From Streptomyces sp. NBC_01439 (GTDB lineage: Bacteria; Actinomycetota; Actinomycetes; Streptomycetales; Streptomycetaceae), in contig NZ_CP109487.1 of the NCBI RefSeq assembly GCF_036227605.1, forward strand, positions 5,889,501 through 5,953,500: DNA of 64,000 nt, read 5' to 3'. Position numbers and translations under genes: made by a program. The notes under the pieces were generated by a model. It was not told the origin of the DNA. It worked only from the letters and a program-made list of their open reading frames with translations, and searched no databases. This document shows, in pieces, positions 27,833 to 37,398 of this stretch. How positions within the stretch are numbered: position 1 is the first letter of the stretch; each line of letters begins with the position of its first letter.

Positions 27833-27862
27833 GGCGCCGCACCCGTTCACGGGTGCGGCGCC
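27833..27862. terminator. convergent terminator hppD / TPR gene
   Basis: A perfect 13-bp stem (GGCGCCGCACCCG / CGGGTGCGGCGCC) closes on TTCA. It would have served both hppD (plus) and the TPR gene (minus) before the IS inserted between hppD and this hairpin. Confidence 0.8.
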
Positions 27863-27900
27863 CTCGTGTTCGCGCAGGCCGCCCCCTGCGGCCAGCGCCG

Positions 27901-29418
27901 TCAGCGCCCCGTCGGCTTCGGCGCGGGCGTCGGGGTCGGGGTCGGGGTCGGGGTCGACGTCGGCTTCTCCGCCTTCGGGAGCTCCGGCTCCACCCACGGA
28001 GCGGTCGGCCGGACGTTCTCCGGACCCCCCGCCGGCGGCTGCGCGATCGATGCCAGGGCCTCCTTCGCCACCGGCGCGCGCAGCGGTGAGAAGTGCGGGT
28101 TCGTCCGCATGGCCTCCTGGAAGTGGCGGCGGGCCGCCTCCTCGTCACCCAGGCCGCGTTCGATCATCGCCCGGTGGAAGGCGAAGTCGGCGCTGCGCAG
28201 CCCCGGCTCCGTGGCCTTCTTCGCGTACTCCAGCGCCGCCGCGTCCTCGCCGGTCTGGTGCAGCGCCCACCCCAGCGCGTCCGCGACCTGCACGCTCTTG
28301 TGCCGCGACCACTCCTGCGACAGGCGCCGCACCGCCGCCGTCGCATCGCCGTGGTCCGCCTCGTACAGACCGAGGAGCACCACGTCGTCGACCCCGTTGC
28401 GGCTGTCCCGGGCCACCATCGTGGTCAGCGCCCCGTACTGGGCGCGCGCCTCCGGTCCCCGGCCCAGCGCGTCCAGCAGCTCGCCGAGCTCCCGCGCCAG
28501 CTGCGGCAGCGCCGACCGGCCCAGCGCCAGCCGGTAGTCCCGTACCGCCTCGCCGCCGCGCCCCAGCGCGGCCAGCGCACGGGCCCGGCCACCGAGGGCC
28601 TCCGCCTGCGCCGGATCCGTCCGCAGCGCGCCCTCGTACTGCCGCAGCGCCTCGGCCGCGTCGCCCCGCTCCCACGACAGTTCCCCGAGACGGAACAACG
28701 CGTACGCCTTCTCCGCCGGGGCCTTCGCGGCACCCGCCGCGTGCTCCATCGCCACCACCGCGTCCTCGCGCCAGCCGCGGTCCCGGTAGACCTGCGAGGC
28801 CCTGACGTACGCGGCCAGTCCCGGCCGCATGTCCAGCAGCAGCTCCATCGCCTTCTGCGCGCCCTTGTAGTCGCCGAGCCCGGTGTACGCGTCCACCAGC
28901 ACCGGGTAGGCCGTCCACCGCTTGGGCGCCTGCGCCCGTACGAGCTCACCCCACTTGCGGGCCGTCCCGTAGTCCCGCCGGGCATTGGCCAGCGCGCCCA
29001 TGCCCGTCATCGCGTCGAAGTTGCCCTTCTCGGCCGGACGGCCCTCCAACGAGCGCTTCAGGGCCTTCTCCGCCTTCGGGAACCAGCCGGAATCGGCCGT
29101 CCGTCGCGCCTGTTCGAGGTACGCGGAGCCGAGCACGGCCCACGAGGCGTCATCGTCCGGATGCGCCGCGAGCCACTTCTCCCGGTCCGCCACCAGCGCC
29201 GCCAAGTCCACCGCCGACGCGGGCGCCCCCATGCCCAACGCCGACGCGGCACGATCGCCCGGCTCCGGCGGACGGGCGTCGTCAGCGGTCCGGGCGGGCC
29301 GGATCAGCAGGGCACCGGCGATCAGGACCACGGCGACCGCGGCCGCCACGAGCGTCTTGCGGCCGGTGAAGGTCACGGGCGGCGCCGGCGTCTGCGATTC
29401 CTCGTCGATACGGTCCAT
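27901..29418 (-). CDS. membrane-anchored TPR-repeat protein
   Basis: 505 aa. After a short cytoplasmic N-terminus, one TM helix (TLVAAAVAVVLIAGALLI) leads to a long extracytoplasmic region of tetratricopeptide-like repeats, e.g. DDDASWAVLGSAYLEQARRT, KAYALFRLGELSWERGDAAE and ALRQYEGALRTDPAQAEALG. The C-terminus is a Thr/Pro repeat tail (STPTPTPTPTPAPKPTG). TPR scaffolds mediate protein-protein contacts; the partner is unknown. Start ATG 29418 (MDRIDEESQTP) is preferred over a 55-residue longer frame that would overlap the divergent oxidase gene. Confidence 0.8.
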   Translation of the reverse strand: MDRIDEESQTPAPPVTFTGRKTLVAAAVAVVLIAGALLIRPARTADDARPPEPGDRAASALGMGAPASAVDLAALVADREKWLAAHPDDDASWAVLGSAYLEQARRTADSGWFPKAEKALKRSLEGRPAEKGNFDAMTGMGALANARRDYGTARKWGELVRAQAPKRWTAYPVLVDAYTGLGDYKGAQKAMELLLDMRPGLAAYVRASQVYRDRGWREDAVVAMEHAAGAAKAPAEKAYALFRLGELSWERGDAAEALRQYEGALRTDPAQAEALGGRARALAALGRGGEAVRDYRLALGRSALPQLARELGELLDALGRGPEARAQYGALTTMVARDSRNGVDDVVLLGLYEADHGDATAAVRRLSQEWSRHKSVQVADALGWALHQTGEDAAALEYAKKATEPGLRSADFAFHRAMIERGLGDEEAARRHFQEAMRTNPHFSPLRAPVAKEALASIAQPPAGGPENVRPTAPWVEPELPKAEKPTSTPTPTPTPTPAPKPTGR

Positions 29419-29514
29419 GGGGTCACTGTGCGTCAATATGAAGAGCTCACCGAGGTGTCCGAAGGGGGGCGCGGTCGTGTTCACACCGATGGCCCCGGCT
29501 GCCACGCTGGTTCC

Positions 29515-30897
29515 ATGGATGACGATCTCTTCGCACGTCTGCGGGTCCGCCTGCTCGAAGGGCTCCCCGCCGAGGCCCTGCACACCGATCCCCAGGTGAC
29601 CACCTCATACGCCACCGACATGGCCAGCTTCTGCGCCGCCGGCACCCCGGCCGCCGTCGTCCTGCCCCGGACCGTGGAACAGGTCCAGCACGTCCTGCGC
29701 ACGGCCACGGCCCTACGGATCCCCGTGGTCCCGCAGGGCGCCCGGACGGGCCTGTCGGGCGGCGCCAACGCCTCCGACGGCTGCATCGTGCTCTCGCTCG
29801 TCAAGATGGACCGGATCCTGGAGATCAGCGCCGTCGACCGGATCGCCGTGGTCGAGCCGGGCGTGGTCAACGCCGTCCTCTCACGTGCCGTCGCCGAACG
29901 GGGCCTGTACTACCCGCCCGACCCCTCCAGCTGGGAGCAGTGCACCATCGGCGGCAACATCGGCACCGCCTCGGGCGGCCTGTGCTGCGTCAAGTACGGG
30001 GTCACCGCCGAGTACGTGCTCGGCCTCGACGTGGTCCTGGCCGACGGGCGGCTGCTGCGCACGGGCCGGCGTACCGCCAAGGGGGTGGCGGGCTACGACC
30101 TCACCCGGCTCTTCGTGGGCTCCGAGGGCAGCCTGGGCGTGGTCGTCCAGGCCGTCCTCGCGCTGCGGCCGGCGCCGCCCCGGCAGCTGGCGCTGGCCGC
30201 CGAGTTCCCCTCCGTCGCCGCCGCCTGCGAGGCCGTCTGCGCCGTCATGGAAGCGGGTCTGACCCCCTCGCTGCTGGAGCTGATGGACCGGACGACCGTC
30301 CGGGCCGTCAACGCCCTCGGGAAGATGGGGCTGCCCGAGGCCACGGAGGCCCTGCTGCTGGCCGCCTTCGACACCCCGCACGCCCCCGAGGACCTCGCGG
30401 CCGTGGGGGAGCTGTGCACGGCCGCCGGGGCCACCGCCGTCGTCCCCGCCGAGGACCAGGCGGAGTCCGAACTGCTGCTTCAGGCCCGCCGGATGTCCTT
30501 CCCCGCGCTGGAGGCGCTGCGGCCGGCGACGATGATCGACGACGTGTGCGTACCGCGCTCGAGGCTCGGCGAGATGCTGGACGGTACGGCCGCCATCGCC
30601 CGCGCCCAGGACCTGCTCATCGGGGTCTGTGCGCACGCCGGGGACGGCAACACCCACCCGATCGTCTGCTTCGACCCCGCGGACGAGGACGAGACGCGGC
30701 GGGCCCGCGAGTCCTTCGGCGAGATCATGGCGCTCGGTCTCTCCCTGGGCGGGACCATCACCGGCGAGCACGGGGTCGGTGTGCTGAAGAAGGAGTGGCT
30801 GGCCCGCGAACTCGGCCCGGTGGGGCTGGAGATGCAGCGGGCCGTCAAGCAGGCCTTCGACCCGCTCGGGCTGCTCAATCCCGGCAAGCTCTTCTGA
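29515..30897 (+). CDS. FAD-linked oxidase, glycolate oxidase GlcD / D-lactate dehydrogenase type
   Basis: 460-aa flavoprotein of the VAO/PCMH family. The FAD_binding_4 domain includes PVVPQGARTGLSGGANASDGC, IAVVEPGVVNAVL, PPDPSSWEQCTIGGNIGTASGG and VGSEGSLGVVVQAVL. The FAD-oxidase C-terminal domain ends GVCAHAGDGNTHP, GTITGEHGVGVLKKEWL and FDPLGLLNPGKLF, a signature of GlcD, D-lactate and D-2-hydroxyglutarate dehydrogenases. Exact 2-hydroxyacid substrate cannot be assigned. The ATG at 29515 lies 97 bp from the divergent TPR gene start. Confidence 0.9.
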   Translation: MDDDLFARLRVRLLEGLPAEALHTDPQVTTSYATDMASFCAAGTPAAVVLPRTVEQVQHVLRTATALRIPVVPQGARTGLSGGANASDGCIVLSLVKMDRILEISAVDRIAVVEPGVVNAVLSRAVAERGLYYPPDPSSWEQCTIGGNIGTASGGLCCVKYGVTAEYVLGLDVVLADGRLLRTGRRTAKGVAGYDLTRLFVGSEGSLGVVVQAVLALRPAPPRQLALAAEFPSVAAACEAVCAVMEAGLTPSLLELMDRTTVRAVNALGKMGLPEATEALLLAAFDTPHAPEDLAAVGELCTAAGATAVVPAEDQAESELLLQARRMSFPALEALRPATMIDDVCVPRSRLGEMLDGTAAIARAQDLLIGVCAHAGDGNTHPIVCFDPADEDETRRARESFGEIMALGLSLGGTITGEHGVGVLKKEWLARELGPVGLEMQRAVKQAFDPLGLLNPGKLF

Positions 30898-30992
30898 CGC
30901 CGCCCGCCGGGCGCCGCCCGTGCGGCCCGGGCTGCCGGTCAGGCCCGGGCTGCCGGTGCGGCCGGGTCCGACCGGCGTGCGGTCGCCCGGCA

Positions 30993-31472
30993 TCACAGGT
31001 CCCCGTCCGCCGACTCGTCCGACGGCCACGGGTCGCGCAGCCACAAATCGTCGGCCGGGGTCGGGGCGAGCAGCTCGACCAGCCCGTCGTCCAGGCCGAG
31101 GCGCTCGGCCTCGGTGCCGGGCGGAACGACGCGCAACGTGCGCTCCAGCCAGGCCGACACGGAGCCCGCCGGGGCCTCCAGGAGCGCGTCGCCGTCCGGG
31201 GAGGTGAGCGCCATGCAGAGCACGGCCTTGTTGTCGACCTTCGTGGGCCAGATCCGGACGTCGCCGTGGCCGCAGGGACGGAACACCCCCTCGACGAGCA
31301 GCTCGCGGGCGAACGTCCAATTGACGGGGCTGTACGAGCCGGTGTGGAAGGTGATGTGGACGGCGTACGGGTCGTGCGTCAGGTAGAGGAGCCGGGCGGG
31401 GACGGGGATGCTGCGCTCGGGGGACAGGACCAGCTTCAGTTCCAGCTCGCGCTCGATGACGGGGTGGTGCAT
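30993..31472 (-). CDS. SsgA-like sporulation/cell-division regulator (SALP family)
   Basis: 159-aa member of the SsgA-like protein family, which is limited to sporulating actinomycetes and guides peptidoglycan enzymes and septum sites. Family motifs visible: VPARLLYLTHDPYAVHITFHTG, VNWTFARELLVEGVFRPCGHGDVRIWP, LTSPDGDALLEAPAGSVSAWLERTLRVVPPGTE. It has about 20 extra C-terminal residues (LAPTPADDLWLRDPWPSDES) beyond the shortest paralogues such as SsgB. Which paralogue (SsgA-G) it corresponds to cannot be decided by eye. Its presence is strong evidence that the organism is a streptomycete. Confidence 0.88.
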   Translation of the reverse strand: MHHPVIERELELKLVLSPERSIPVPARLLYLTHDPYAVHITFHTGSYSPVNWTFARELLVEGVFRPCGHGDVRIWPTKVDNKAVLCMALTSPDGDALLEAPAGSVSAWLERTLRVVPPGTEAERLGLDDGLVELLAPTPADDLWLRDPWPSDESADGDL

Positions 31473-31729
31473 GACGGCCTCACTTCGGTTCGGTGCACGG
31501 GGCCGGACGGTGCCCCGCACCCGGAGAGAGCGGCAGTGTGCCCAGGTATGACGAGACTTCGGGCAGCGAACCGGAGATTGGCCGATTTCTTTCGGTTGAC
31601 CGAAAACCGTCGTGCAGGGTGACGTTCGCTCGTTTGCTTGGATTCTCCCGTTACCGGACCTGCCGGGGGGCGGTTCTTGGCTATGGTCCTCCCTTGCACA
31701 AGCCTCAAGCCACGATCGGAGTTGGGGAC

Positions 31730-33205
31730 ATGACGGCCTCCCCTGGTGACGGCGAGCACGCGGCCCGCGAGGGCTACTACCCGGATCCGTCCATCCCGGG
31801 GTACATCCGCTACTGGAACGGAGCGGCCTGGGTTCCCGGTACGAGCCGCCCTGCCCCGCAGCCGGCACCTGTCGCGCAGGCCGCCCCCGCCCCCGCCCCC
31901 GTGCCCGCCCCGGTCGCCACACCCGCCACACCTGTCGTACCCGCCGCCCGCGGCGGGCGCTCCCTGCGCGCGGACGAGACGGGACCGGTGTTCCTCGACG
32001 AGACCTCCGTGACCGAGGCGCTGCCGGAGCCGGCCCCCGCCCCCGTGCACGCCCTCGCTCCCGAACCCGCGGTGTGGCAGGCCGATCCCGCGCACCAGGC
32101 CGGCTTCGGCGGGCCCCGCGACCACCGGGTGTCGTGGGGGAGCAGTGCGCCGGATCCGGAACCCGTTGCGCAGTCCGCTGCGCAGCCCGATCCGGAACCG
32201 GAACCGGAGCCCGAACTCGAACTCGAACCCGACCCGGCCCCGCGGCCGGCGGGCATCTCCCTGGCCCGTACGACGCCCGCGAGACCCGCCGAGCAGGCCG
32301 CCGCGGGCATCCTGTCGGTGCGTTCCCCGGCCGCCCCGGCACCTGCCCCGACCTCTGCCCCGGCCCCCGCCCCGGAGTGGCCCGAAGCCCCCGGGACCGG
32401 CGGGGCGGGCGGGTCCGGGCTCACCTCCTCCTGGCCCGAGGCGGTCGCCGACGCACCCGCGCCCGCACCCGCGCCCACCCCGGCTCCCGCACCTCCTCGG
32501 CCCCGCCCCGCCGCCCCTGCCGAGCCCGCCGCGTCCGCAGCCCCGGCCGCAGACCGCCCCGAGGTGTGGGCCCCGCGCCCCGAGGCGGCGGCCCCGGCGG
32601 AGCCCCAGCCCAAGCCGCAGTCCCAGCCGCAGAGCCGGGAGCCGCGCGGGCCCGAAGCGGACCGCTCCGGCGGCCCCGGCTCCCGCCCCGCGACGGCCCG
32701 TACGCCGCGGGAGGTCTTCGAGCGGATGGCCGAGCGGGCCGTGCGCCCCGCGGGGCTGTCGCGCAGGGCCGTGGCCCGCGCGCTGGACTCCCTCGCCTAC
32801 GCCGCCGTCGCGGTGGCCGTGGCCCGGCCCCTCCTCCCCGAGGCCGCCGCCCACGTCGAGGCCAAGGTGAACGCCGCCCGGGCGAGCGGTCGCACCACCA
32901 CCGTCTGGCTCCTCGACGGGACCATCGCCGGCCTCCTGGGACTGGTCCTCGGCACCGTCCTCCTCTTCGGGATCCTCTACGAGGTGCTGCCCACCGCCCG
33001 TTGGGGCCGCACCCCGGGCAAGAAGCTGCTGGGCGTCCGGGTCCTGGCCACCGCCAGCCTGCGCCCGCCCACCTTCAGCGCGGCCCTGCGCCGCTGGCTG
33101 GTGTACGCCGTCCTCGGTCTCCCCGGCAGCCTCTGGTGCCTCGTGGACCGACCGCGCCGACAGGCCTGGCACGACAAGGCGGCCAGGACGTACGTGGCCC
33201 GCTGA
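31730..33205 (+). CDS. RDD-family membrane protein with DUF2510 N-terminus
   Basis: 491 aa. The N-terminal DUF2510-like motif (EGYYPDPSIPGYIRYWNGAAWV) is followed by ~300 residues of Pro/Ala/Glu-rich disorder, then a C-terminal RDD domain with about three TM helices (SLAYAAVAVAVARPLL, TIAGLLGLVLGTVLLFGILYEVL, LRRWLVYAVLGLPGSLWCLV). The RDD charge pattern includes ALDS near the start and GRTPGKKLLGVRV. RDD proteins have unknown or ion-transport roles. Another RDD gene follows 133 bp downstream in the same direction, suggesting gene duplication. Confidence 0.82.
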   Translation: MTASPGDGEHAAREGYYPDPSIPGYIRYWNGAAWVPGTSRPAPQPAPVAQAAPAPAPVPAPVATPATPVVPAARGGRSLRADETGPVFLDETSVTEALPEPAPAPVHALAPEPAVWQADPAHQAGFGGPRDHRVSWGSSAPDPEPVAQSAAQPDPEPEPEPELELEPDPAPRPAGISLARTTPARPAEQAAAGILSVRSPAAPAPAPTSAPAPAPEWPEAPGTGGAGGSGLTSSWPEAVADAPAPAPAPTPAPAPPRPRPAAPAEPAASAAPAADRPEVWAPRPEAAAPAEPQPKPQSQPQSREPRGPEADRSGGPGSRPATARTPREVFERMAERAVRPAGLSRRAVARALDSLAYAAVAVAVARPLLPEAAAHVEAKVNAARASGRTTTVWLLDGTIAGLLGLVLGTVLLFGILYEVLPTARWGRTPGKKLLGVRVLATASLRPPTFSAALRRWLVYAVLGLPGSLWCLVDRPRRQAWHDKAARTYVAR

Positions 33206-33338
33206 GCGCGCCGGGACGGCCCGGGAGACCGGCCGGGACGACCCGGGAGGGCGCCCGGGACCGGGCCCGGCGCCGCCCCTCCCCCCGAATGGACGCCGTC
33301 CCGTTGCGGGGGTGGCGGAGCCGGGTTCGACTCGGGCC

Positions 33339-34079
33339 ATGAGTACCGACCAGCCGCCGGGCCAGCCGCCCGAGGACGACCCGTTCCTCAAGAAGCCCCA
33401 GGAACCGACGCCTCCGTCGGGCGGTTCGCCGTACGGCTCGCCGCCCCCCGGAAGCGGCGGTCCGCCGCCCCCGCCCGGAGGGCCGCCCGGCGGTCCGGGC
33501 GGGGGCGGGGGATATCCGCCCCCGCCACCCCCGTACGGAGGCGGCGGAGACCCGTACGGCGGGAGCGGCGGCTACGGCATGCCCGATCCGCTCGCCGGGA
33601 TGCCCCCGCTCGCCGACTTCGGCAAGCGGCTCCTCGCGCGCATCATCGACGTCGTGATCGTCGCGATCCCGCTGGCCCTCATCCAGTGGGCGTTCGGCAC
33701 CGGCCGCTACCGGTACGACGCCGACCGGGGCGAGGACATCGGCGATGTCTTCAGCAAGTCCTACAGCGGCAGCGGCCTGATCATGACCCTGATTTCGATC
33801 ATCGCGTACGTCGGCTACGACTGGTGGTTCACCAAGAAGAACGGCCAGACGGTCGGCAAGAAGGCGATGGGCCTGCGCGTCGCGATGCTCAACGACGGCA
33901 GCGTGCCGAACTCCAACGCCTCCCTGACGCGCGCCGCCGTGCTCTGGCTGCCGACCCTGATCTGCTGCGCCTGCCTGTGGCCGATCGCGCTGGTTGTCTC
34001 GATCCTGGTCGACAAGCCGTACAAGCAGGGCTTGCACGACAAGGTCGCCAAGACCGTGGTGGTCCAGGCCACCGGCTAG
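33339..34079 (+). CDS. RDD-family membrane protein
   Basis: 246 aa. A Pro/Gly-rich N-terminus (residues ~1-85, with repeats of the type GGPPPPPGGPPGG and PPPPPYGGGGDPYGG) precedes an RDD domain: FGKRLLARIIDVVIVAIPLALIQ, IMTLISIIAYVGYDWWF, KKNGQTVGKKAMGLRV, and a final hydrophobic hairpin (AAVLWLPTLICCACLWPIALVVSIL). The closing DKPYKQGLHDKVAKTVVV is typical. The ATG at 33339 is favoured over one at 33312. Function unknown; possibly a channel or transporter accessory. Confidence 0.85.
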   Translation: MSTDQPPGQPPEDDPFLKKPQEPTPPSGGSPYGSPPPGSGGPPPPPGGPPGGPGGGGGYPPPPPPYGGGGDPYGGSGGYGMPDPLAGMPPLADFGKRLLARIIDVVIVAIPLALIQWAFGTGRYRYDADRGEDIGDVFSKSYSGSGLIMTLISIIAYVGYDWWFTKKNGQTVGKKAMGLRVAMLNDGSVPNSNASLTRAAVLWLPTLICCACLWPIALVVSILVDKPYKQGLHDKVAKTVVVQATG

Positions 34080-34095
34080 ACATGACGCACCGCGA

Positions 34096-34131
34096 CGCGG
34101 GCGGCCGTCCCTCCGGGGGTGGCCGCCCGCG
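34096..34131. terminator. convergent terminator after RDD gene
   Basis: An 11-bp perfect stem (CGCGGGCGGCC / GGCCGCCCGCG) with a 14-nt loop lies 16 bp after the RDD stop and 19 bp from the end of the convergent minus-strand gene. Confidence 0.7.
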
Positions 34132-34150
34132 CCGCGTGGGGCGTCAACCG

Positions 34151-34459
34151 TCAGTGGTGTACGGGGTGTTCGGCCGTCGCCGCCGGCCGGGACTCGGACG
34201 CCCGGACGGCCCCTGTCGCGCCCTCCTCGGCCGCGGGTCCACCGGCGGACGCGGAGGCCCCCGTGCGCCCCGCGTGGCGGCCGCGGCGCCGCGGGACGGG
34301 AACGGTGAGCGCGACGAGCAGACCCAGGGCGAGCGCGGCGGCGGAGATGACCGCGACGCCGAGCCCGGTGCTCGTCTGCGAGAGCAGCAGCATGGCGATC
34401 GTCGACACGACGACCGTGGCGGACCCGTACGCGAGCTGTGCGACAGTCGGACGCGGCAT
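34151..34459 (-). CDS. small two-helix membrane protein, unknown function
   Basis: 102 aa with two predicted TM helices (QLAYGSATVVVSTIAMLLLSQ and GVAVISAAALALGLLVALTV) followed by a basic patch (PRRRGRHAGR) and an Ala/Glu/Pro-rich hydrophilic tail. No family recognised. The ATG at 34459 (MPRPTV) follows GAGGA about 11 bp upstream; an in-frame start at 34501 would add 14 residues. Single gene, convergent with the RDD gene and divergent from the metalloprotease gene. Confidence 0.65.
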   Translation of the reverse strand: MPRPTVAQLAYGSATVVVSTIAMLLLSQTSTGLGVAVISAAALALGLLVALTVPVPRRRGRHAGRTGASASAGGPAAEEGATGAVRASESRPAATAEHPVHH

Positions 34460-34874
34460 GGCGATATCCGTCCTCGGTGAGGGGAGGGGGAGTCGGCTCA
34501 ACCAGTTCGCGCGTCAAGTGACTCTATGACGGGAGATGCCCGAGTCGGACCGCTGGTAAGCGTGACCTAACACACGGTGCCGGAGCACGGGGGGCGCACG
34601 GGATCATTTTCCGGGCGACGGCAGGGGGAGAAAGGGGGACGGGACGGACCACTCGCGCGGTCGTGAAGGACCCTTCGCCCCGTATGGCTGTGGAACGTCC
34701 GGATAGCGGAACTCCCCGACCGCATAGTGCAGTTGTAAGGGACAAGTCAAGGTCTGTCTTTTCTTGCTTCCCTCCGGTCAAATGTCGTCACTTGAGACGC
34801 GCGCCGCGCGGAACCCCCCGCTCCTATGGAGAAGTTCCGACCAACGTTGCGGCCGCGGGAGGGGAACACATCAA
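34460..34874. other. 415-bp divergent intergenic region
   Basis: No supported gene. It must contain promoters for the small membrane protein (minus) and the secreted M6 protease (plus). It is A/T-richer than its surroundings around 34720-34790 (TTGTAAGGGACAAGTCAAGG and nearby TCTTTTCTTGC), consistent with a regulated promoter, but no confident -35/-10 pair was found. Confidence 0.4.
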
Positions 34875-37286
34875 GTGACCAGCAATTCCGCCAGACGGCG
34901 TGCGATACGCGCTGCCGCCGTCACCGTGACCATGGCCGCTTGTGCGACAAGCGCCACCTTCTTCACCGTCACCGCGGCTCAGGCCGAGGGCAAGGCTCCG
35001 GCCGCCCCGGCGGCCGACCGGCAGGACCCGACCTCGCCGTCCAAGGTCGTCGAGCACGACCTCAAGGGCCCCTTCAGCGACCAGCAGGCCAAGCAGCGCG
35101 CGGCCGCCCTGGACCAGGTCCTGACCGGCAAGAAGGGCGTCGAGCAGCGCGGCGCCTCCAAGGTCGTCAAGCTGGACGACAAGAAGTACGTCGAGCTCGG
35201 CCGCGAGAAGACCGACAAGATCTTCACGATCCTCGTCGAGTTCGGCGACCAGGTCGACAACACGACCATGTTCGACCCGGACGGCCCGGGCCCCAAGCCC
35301 GAGGTCCCCAAGTACGGCGGTACCCCCGGTCCGCTGCACAACCAGATCGCCCAGCCGGACCGTGCCAAGGACAACAGCACGGCCTGGCGCAAGGACTTCA
35401 GCCGCCAGTACTTCCAGGACCTGTACTTCGCCACGGGTCAGGGCAAGGACTCGCTGAAGACGTACTACGAGAAGACCTCCTCGGGCCGTTACTCGGTCGA
35501 GGGCGAGGTCGCCGACTGGGTCAAGGTCCCGTACAACGAGGGCCGTTACGGCTCCAACTACTGCGGCCAGACCAACTGCTCCAACGTGTGGGACACCGTC
35601 AAGGACGGCGTCACCGCATGGTCGGAGGCCCAGAAGAAGGCCGGCAAGACCGACGCGCAGATCAAGGCGCAGCTGTCCCAGTACGACCAGTGGGACCGCT
35701 ACGACTTCGACAACGACGGCAACTTCAACGAGCCCGACGGCTACATCGACCACTTCCAGATCGTCCACGCGGGCGAGGACGAGTCGGCCGGTGGCGGCGT
35801 GCAGGGCACGACCGCGCTGTGGGCGCACCGCTGGTACGCCTACGGCACCGCGGCGGGCAAGACCGGCCCGGACAACAACAAGGCCGGCGGCACCCAGATC
35901 GGCACCACCGGCATCTGGGTCGGCGACTACACGATGCAGCCCGAGAACGGCGGCCTCGGCGTCTTCGCGCACGAGTACGGTCACGACCTCGGTCTGCCGG
36001 ACCTCTACGACACCACCGGTGGCGGCGACAACAGCGTCGGCTTCTGGTCCCTGATGTCGGCCGGTTCCTGGCTCGGCAAGGGCAAGGACTCCATCGGCGA
36101 CACCCCGGGCGACATGACCGCCTGGGACAAGCTCCAGCTGGGCTGGCTGAACTACGACACGGCCAAGGCCGCGACGAAGTCCACCCACAAGCTGGGCGTG
36201 TCGGCGTTCAACACCAAGGACAAGCAGGCGCTCGTCGTCGAGCTGCCGAAGAAGCAGGTCAAGACCGAGGTCGTCAAGCCGGCCGAGGGCTCCACCCAGT
36301 GGTGGAGCAACATGGGTGACGACCTCAAGAACACCCTGACCCGCTCCGTCGACCTGACGGGCAAGAAGTCCGCCGCCCTGTCCCTCAAGGGCTGGTGGGA
36401 CATCGAGGCCGACTACGACTACCTCTACACCGAGGTGTCCACGGACGGCGGCGCCACCTGGACCGCGCTGGCCGGCACCGCCGACGGCACGGCCCTCCCG
36501 GTCGACGCCTCCGGCAGCCCGTCGCTCACCGGTGTCTCGGGCGCCTGGAAGAACCTGAACTTCCCGCTCGACGCCTACGCGGGCAAGAAGGTCGACCTCC
36601 GCTTCCGCTACCAGACGGACGGCGGCGCGGGCGGCAAGGGCTTCACGGCCGACGCCATCTCCCTGACCGCGGACGGCTCCGCGCTGTTCACCGACGGCGC
36701 CGAGAACGGCGACAACGGCTGGACCGGCAAGGGCTTCTCGCGCATCGGCGCCGACTTCTCCAAGGAGTACGCGCAGCGCTACATCGCCGAGAACCGCCGT
36801 TACGTCTCGTACGACTCCACCCTCAAGGTGGGCCCGTACAACTTCGGCTTCGGCAACACCAAGCCGGACTGGGTCGAGCACTACCCGTACCAGGACGGTC
36901 TGCTCATCTGGCAGTGGGACACCAGCCAGAAGGACAACAACACCAGCGTCCACCCGGGCCAGGGCCTGATCCTGCCGATCGACGCCAACGCCAAGCCCAT
37001 GAAGTGGGCGGACGGCACCCTGCTCCGCAACAAGATCCAGCCGTACGACGCCACCTTCAGCGCGTACTCGACGGATGCGATCACCCTGCACAAGAACGGC
37101 GAGGAGCTCTTCCTCAAGCCGAAGCCCGCGAACCTGGTCTTCGACGACCACAAGGGCAAGTACTACTACGACGAGAACCCGACCGGATCGGTGAAGGTCA
37201 CTGACACCAACACCAAGATCAAGATCCTGAAGGAGACCTACGACGGTGAGGTCATGACCATCGAGGTCGGCCCCTCCTCGAAGTAA
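34875..37286 (+). CDS. secreted M6-family metalloprotease (immune inhibitor A-like)
   Basis: 803-aa extracellular zinc protease. The signal peptide is twin-Arg-like and hydrophobic (SARRRAIRAAAVTVTMAACATSATFF), with cleavage near AQA-EGKA. A propeptide is followed by the M6 domain; the zinc motif HEYGHDLGLPD has H366, E367 and H370. Calcium-type acidic runs occur at DFDNDGNFNEPDGYIDH. C-terminal regions (about 480-620) are beta-rich MAM/jelly-roll-like modules with YLYTEVSTDGGATWTALAG. Immune inhibitor A homologues cleave host or environmental proteins. The GTG at 34875 follows GGGAGGGG and gives a standard signal peptide. Confidence 0.92.
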   Translation: MTSNSARRRAIRAAAVTVTMAACATSATFFTVTAAQAEGKAPAAPAADRQDPTSPSKVVEHDLKGPFSDQQAKQRAAALDQVLTGKKGVEQRGASKVVKLDDKKYVELGREKTDKIFTILVEFGDQVDNTTMFDPDGPGPKPEVPKYGGTPGPLHNQIAQPDRAKDNSTAWRKDFSRQYFQDLYFATGQGKDSLKTYYEKTSSGRYSVEGEVADWVKVPYNEGRYGSNYCGQTNCSNVWDTVKDGVTAWSEAQKKAGKTDAQIKAQLSQYDQWDRYDFDNDGNFNEPDGYIDHFQIVHAGEDESAGGGVQGTTALWAHRWYAYGTAAGKTGPDNNKAGGTQIGTTGIWVGDYTMQPENGGLGVFAHEYGHDLGLPDLYDTTGGGDNSVGFWSLMSAGSWLGKGKDSIGDTPGDMTAWDKLQLGWLNYDTAKAATKSTHKLGVSAFNTKDKQALVVELPKKQVKTEVVKPAEGSTQWWSNMGDDLKNTLTRSVDLTGKKSAALSLKGWWDIEADYDYLYTEVSTDGGATWTALAGTADGTALPVDASGSPSLTGVSGAWKNLNFPLDAYAGKKVDLRFRYQTDGGAGGKGFTADAISLTADGSALFTDGAENGDNGWTGKGFSRIGADFSKEYAQRYIAENRRYVSYDSTLKVGPYNFGFGNTKPDWVEHYPYQDGLLIWQWDTSQKDNNTSVHPGQGLILPIDANAKPMKWADGTLLRNKIQPYDATFSAYSTDAITLHKNGEELFLKPKPANLVFDDHKGKYYYDENPTGSVKVTDTNTKIKILKETYDGEVMTIEVGPSSK

Positions 37287-37312
37287 CTCGGCAAAACTGC
37301 AGGTCAAAGCAT

Positions 37313-37348
37313 GATCGGCCGTCGCCCTCTAGCGGGCGGCGGCCGATC
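37313..37348 (+). terminator. terminator after M6 protease gene
   Basis: A 15-bp stem with one T-G pair (GATCGGCCGTCGCCC / GGGCGGCGGCCGATC) closes on TCTAGC. It lies 26 bp past the protease stop. The loop contains CTAG, the tetranucleotide used by the IS in this window. Confidence 0.8.
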
Positions 37349-37398
37349 GCGTTTAGATGCCGAGTACGAGTGTCTTATTGACGGGGGAGATGACAGCC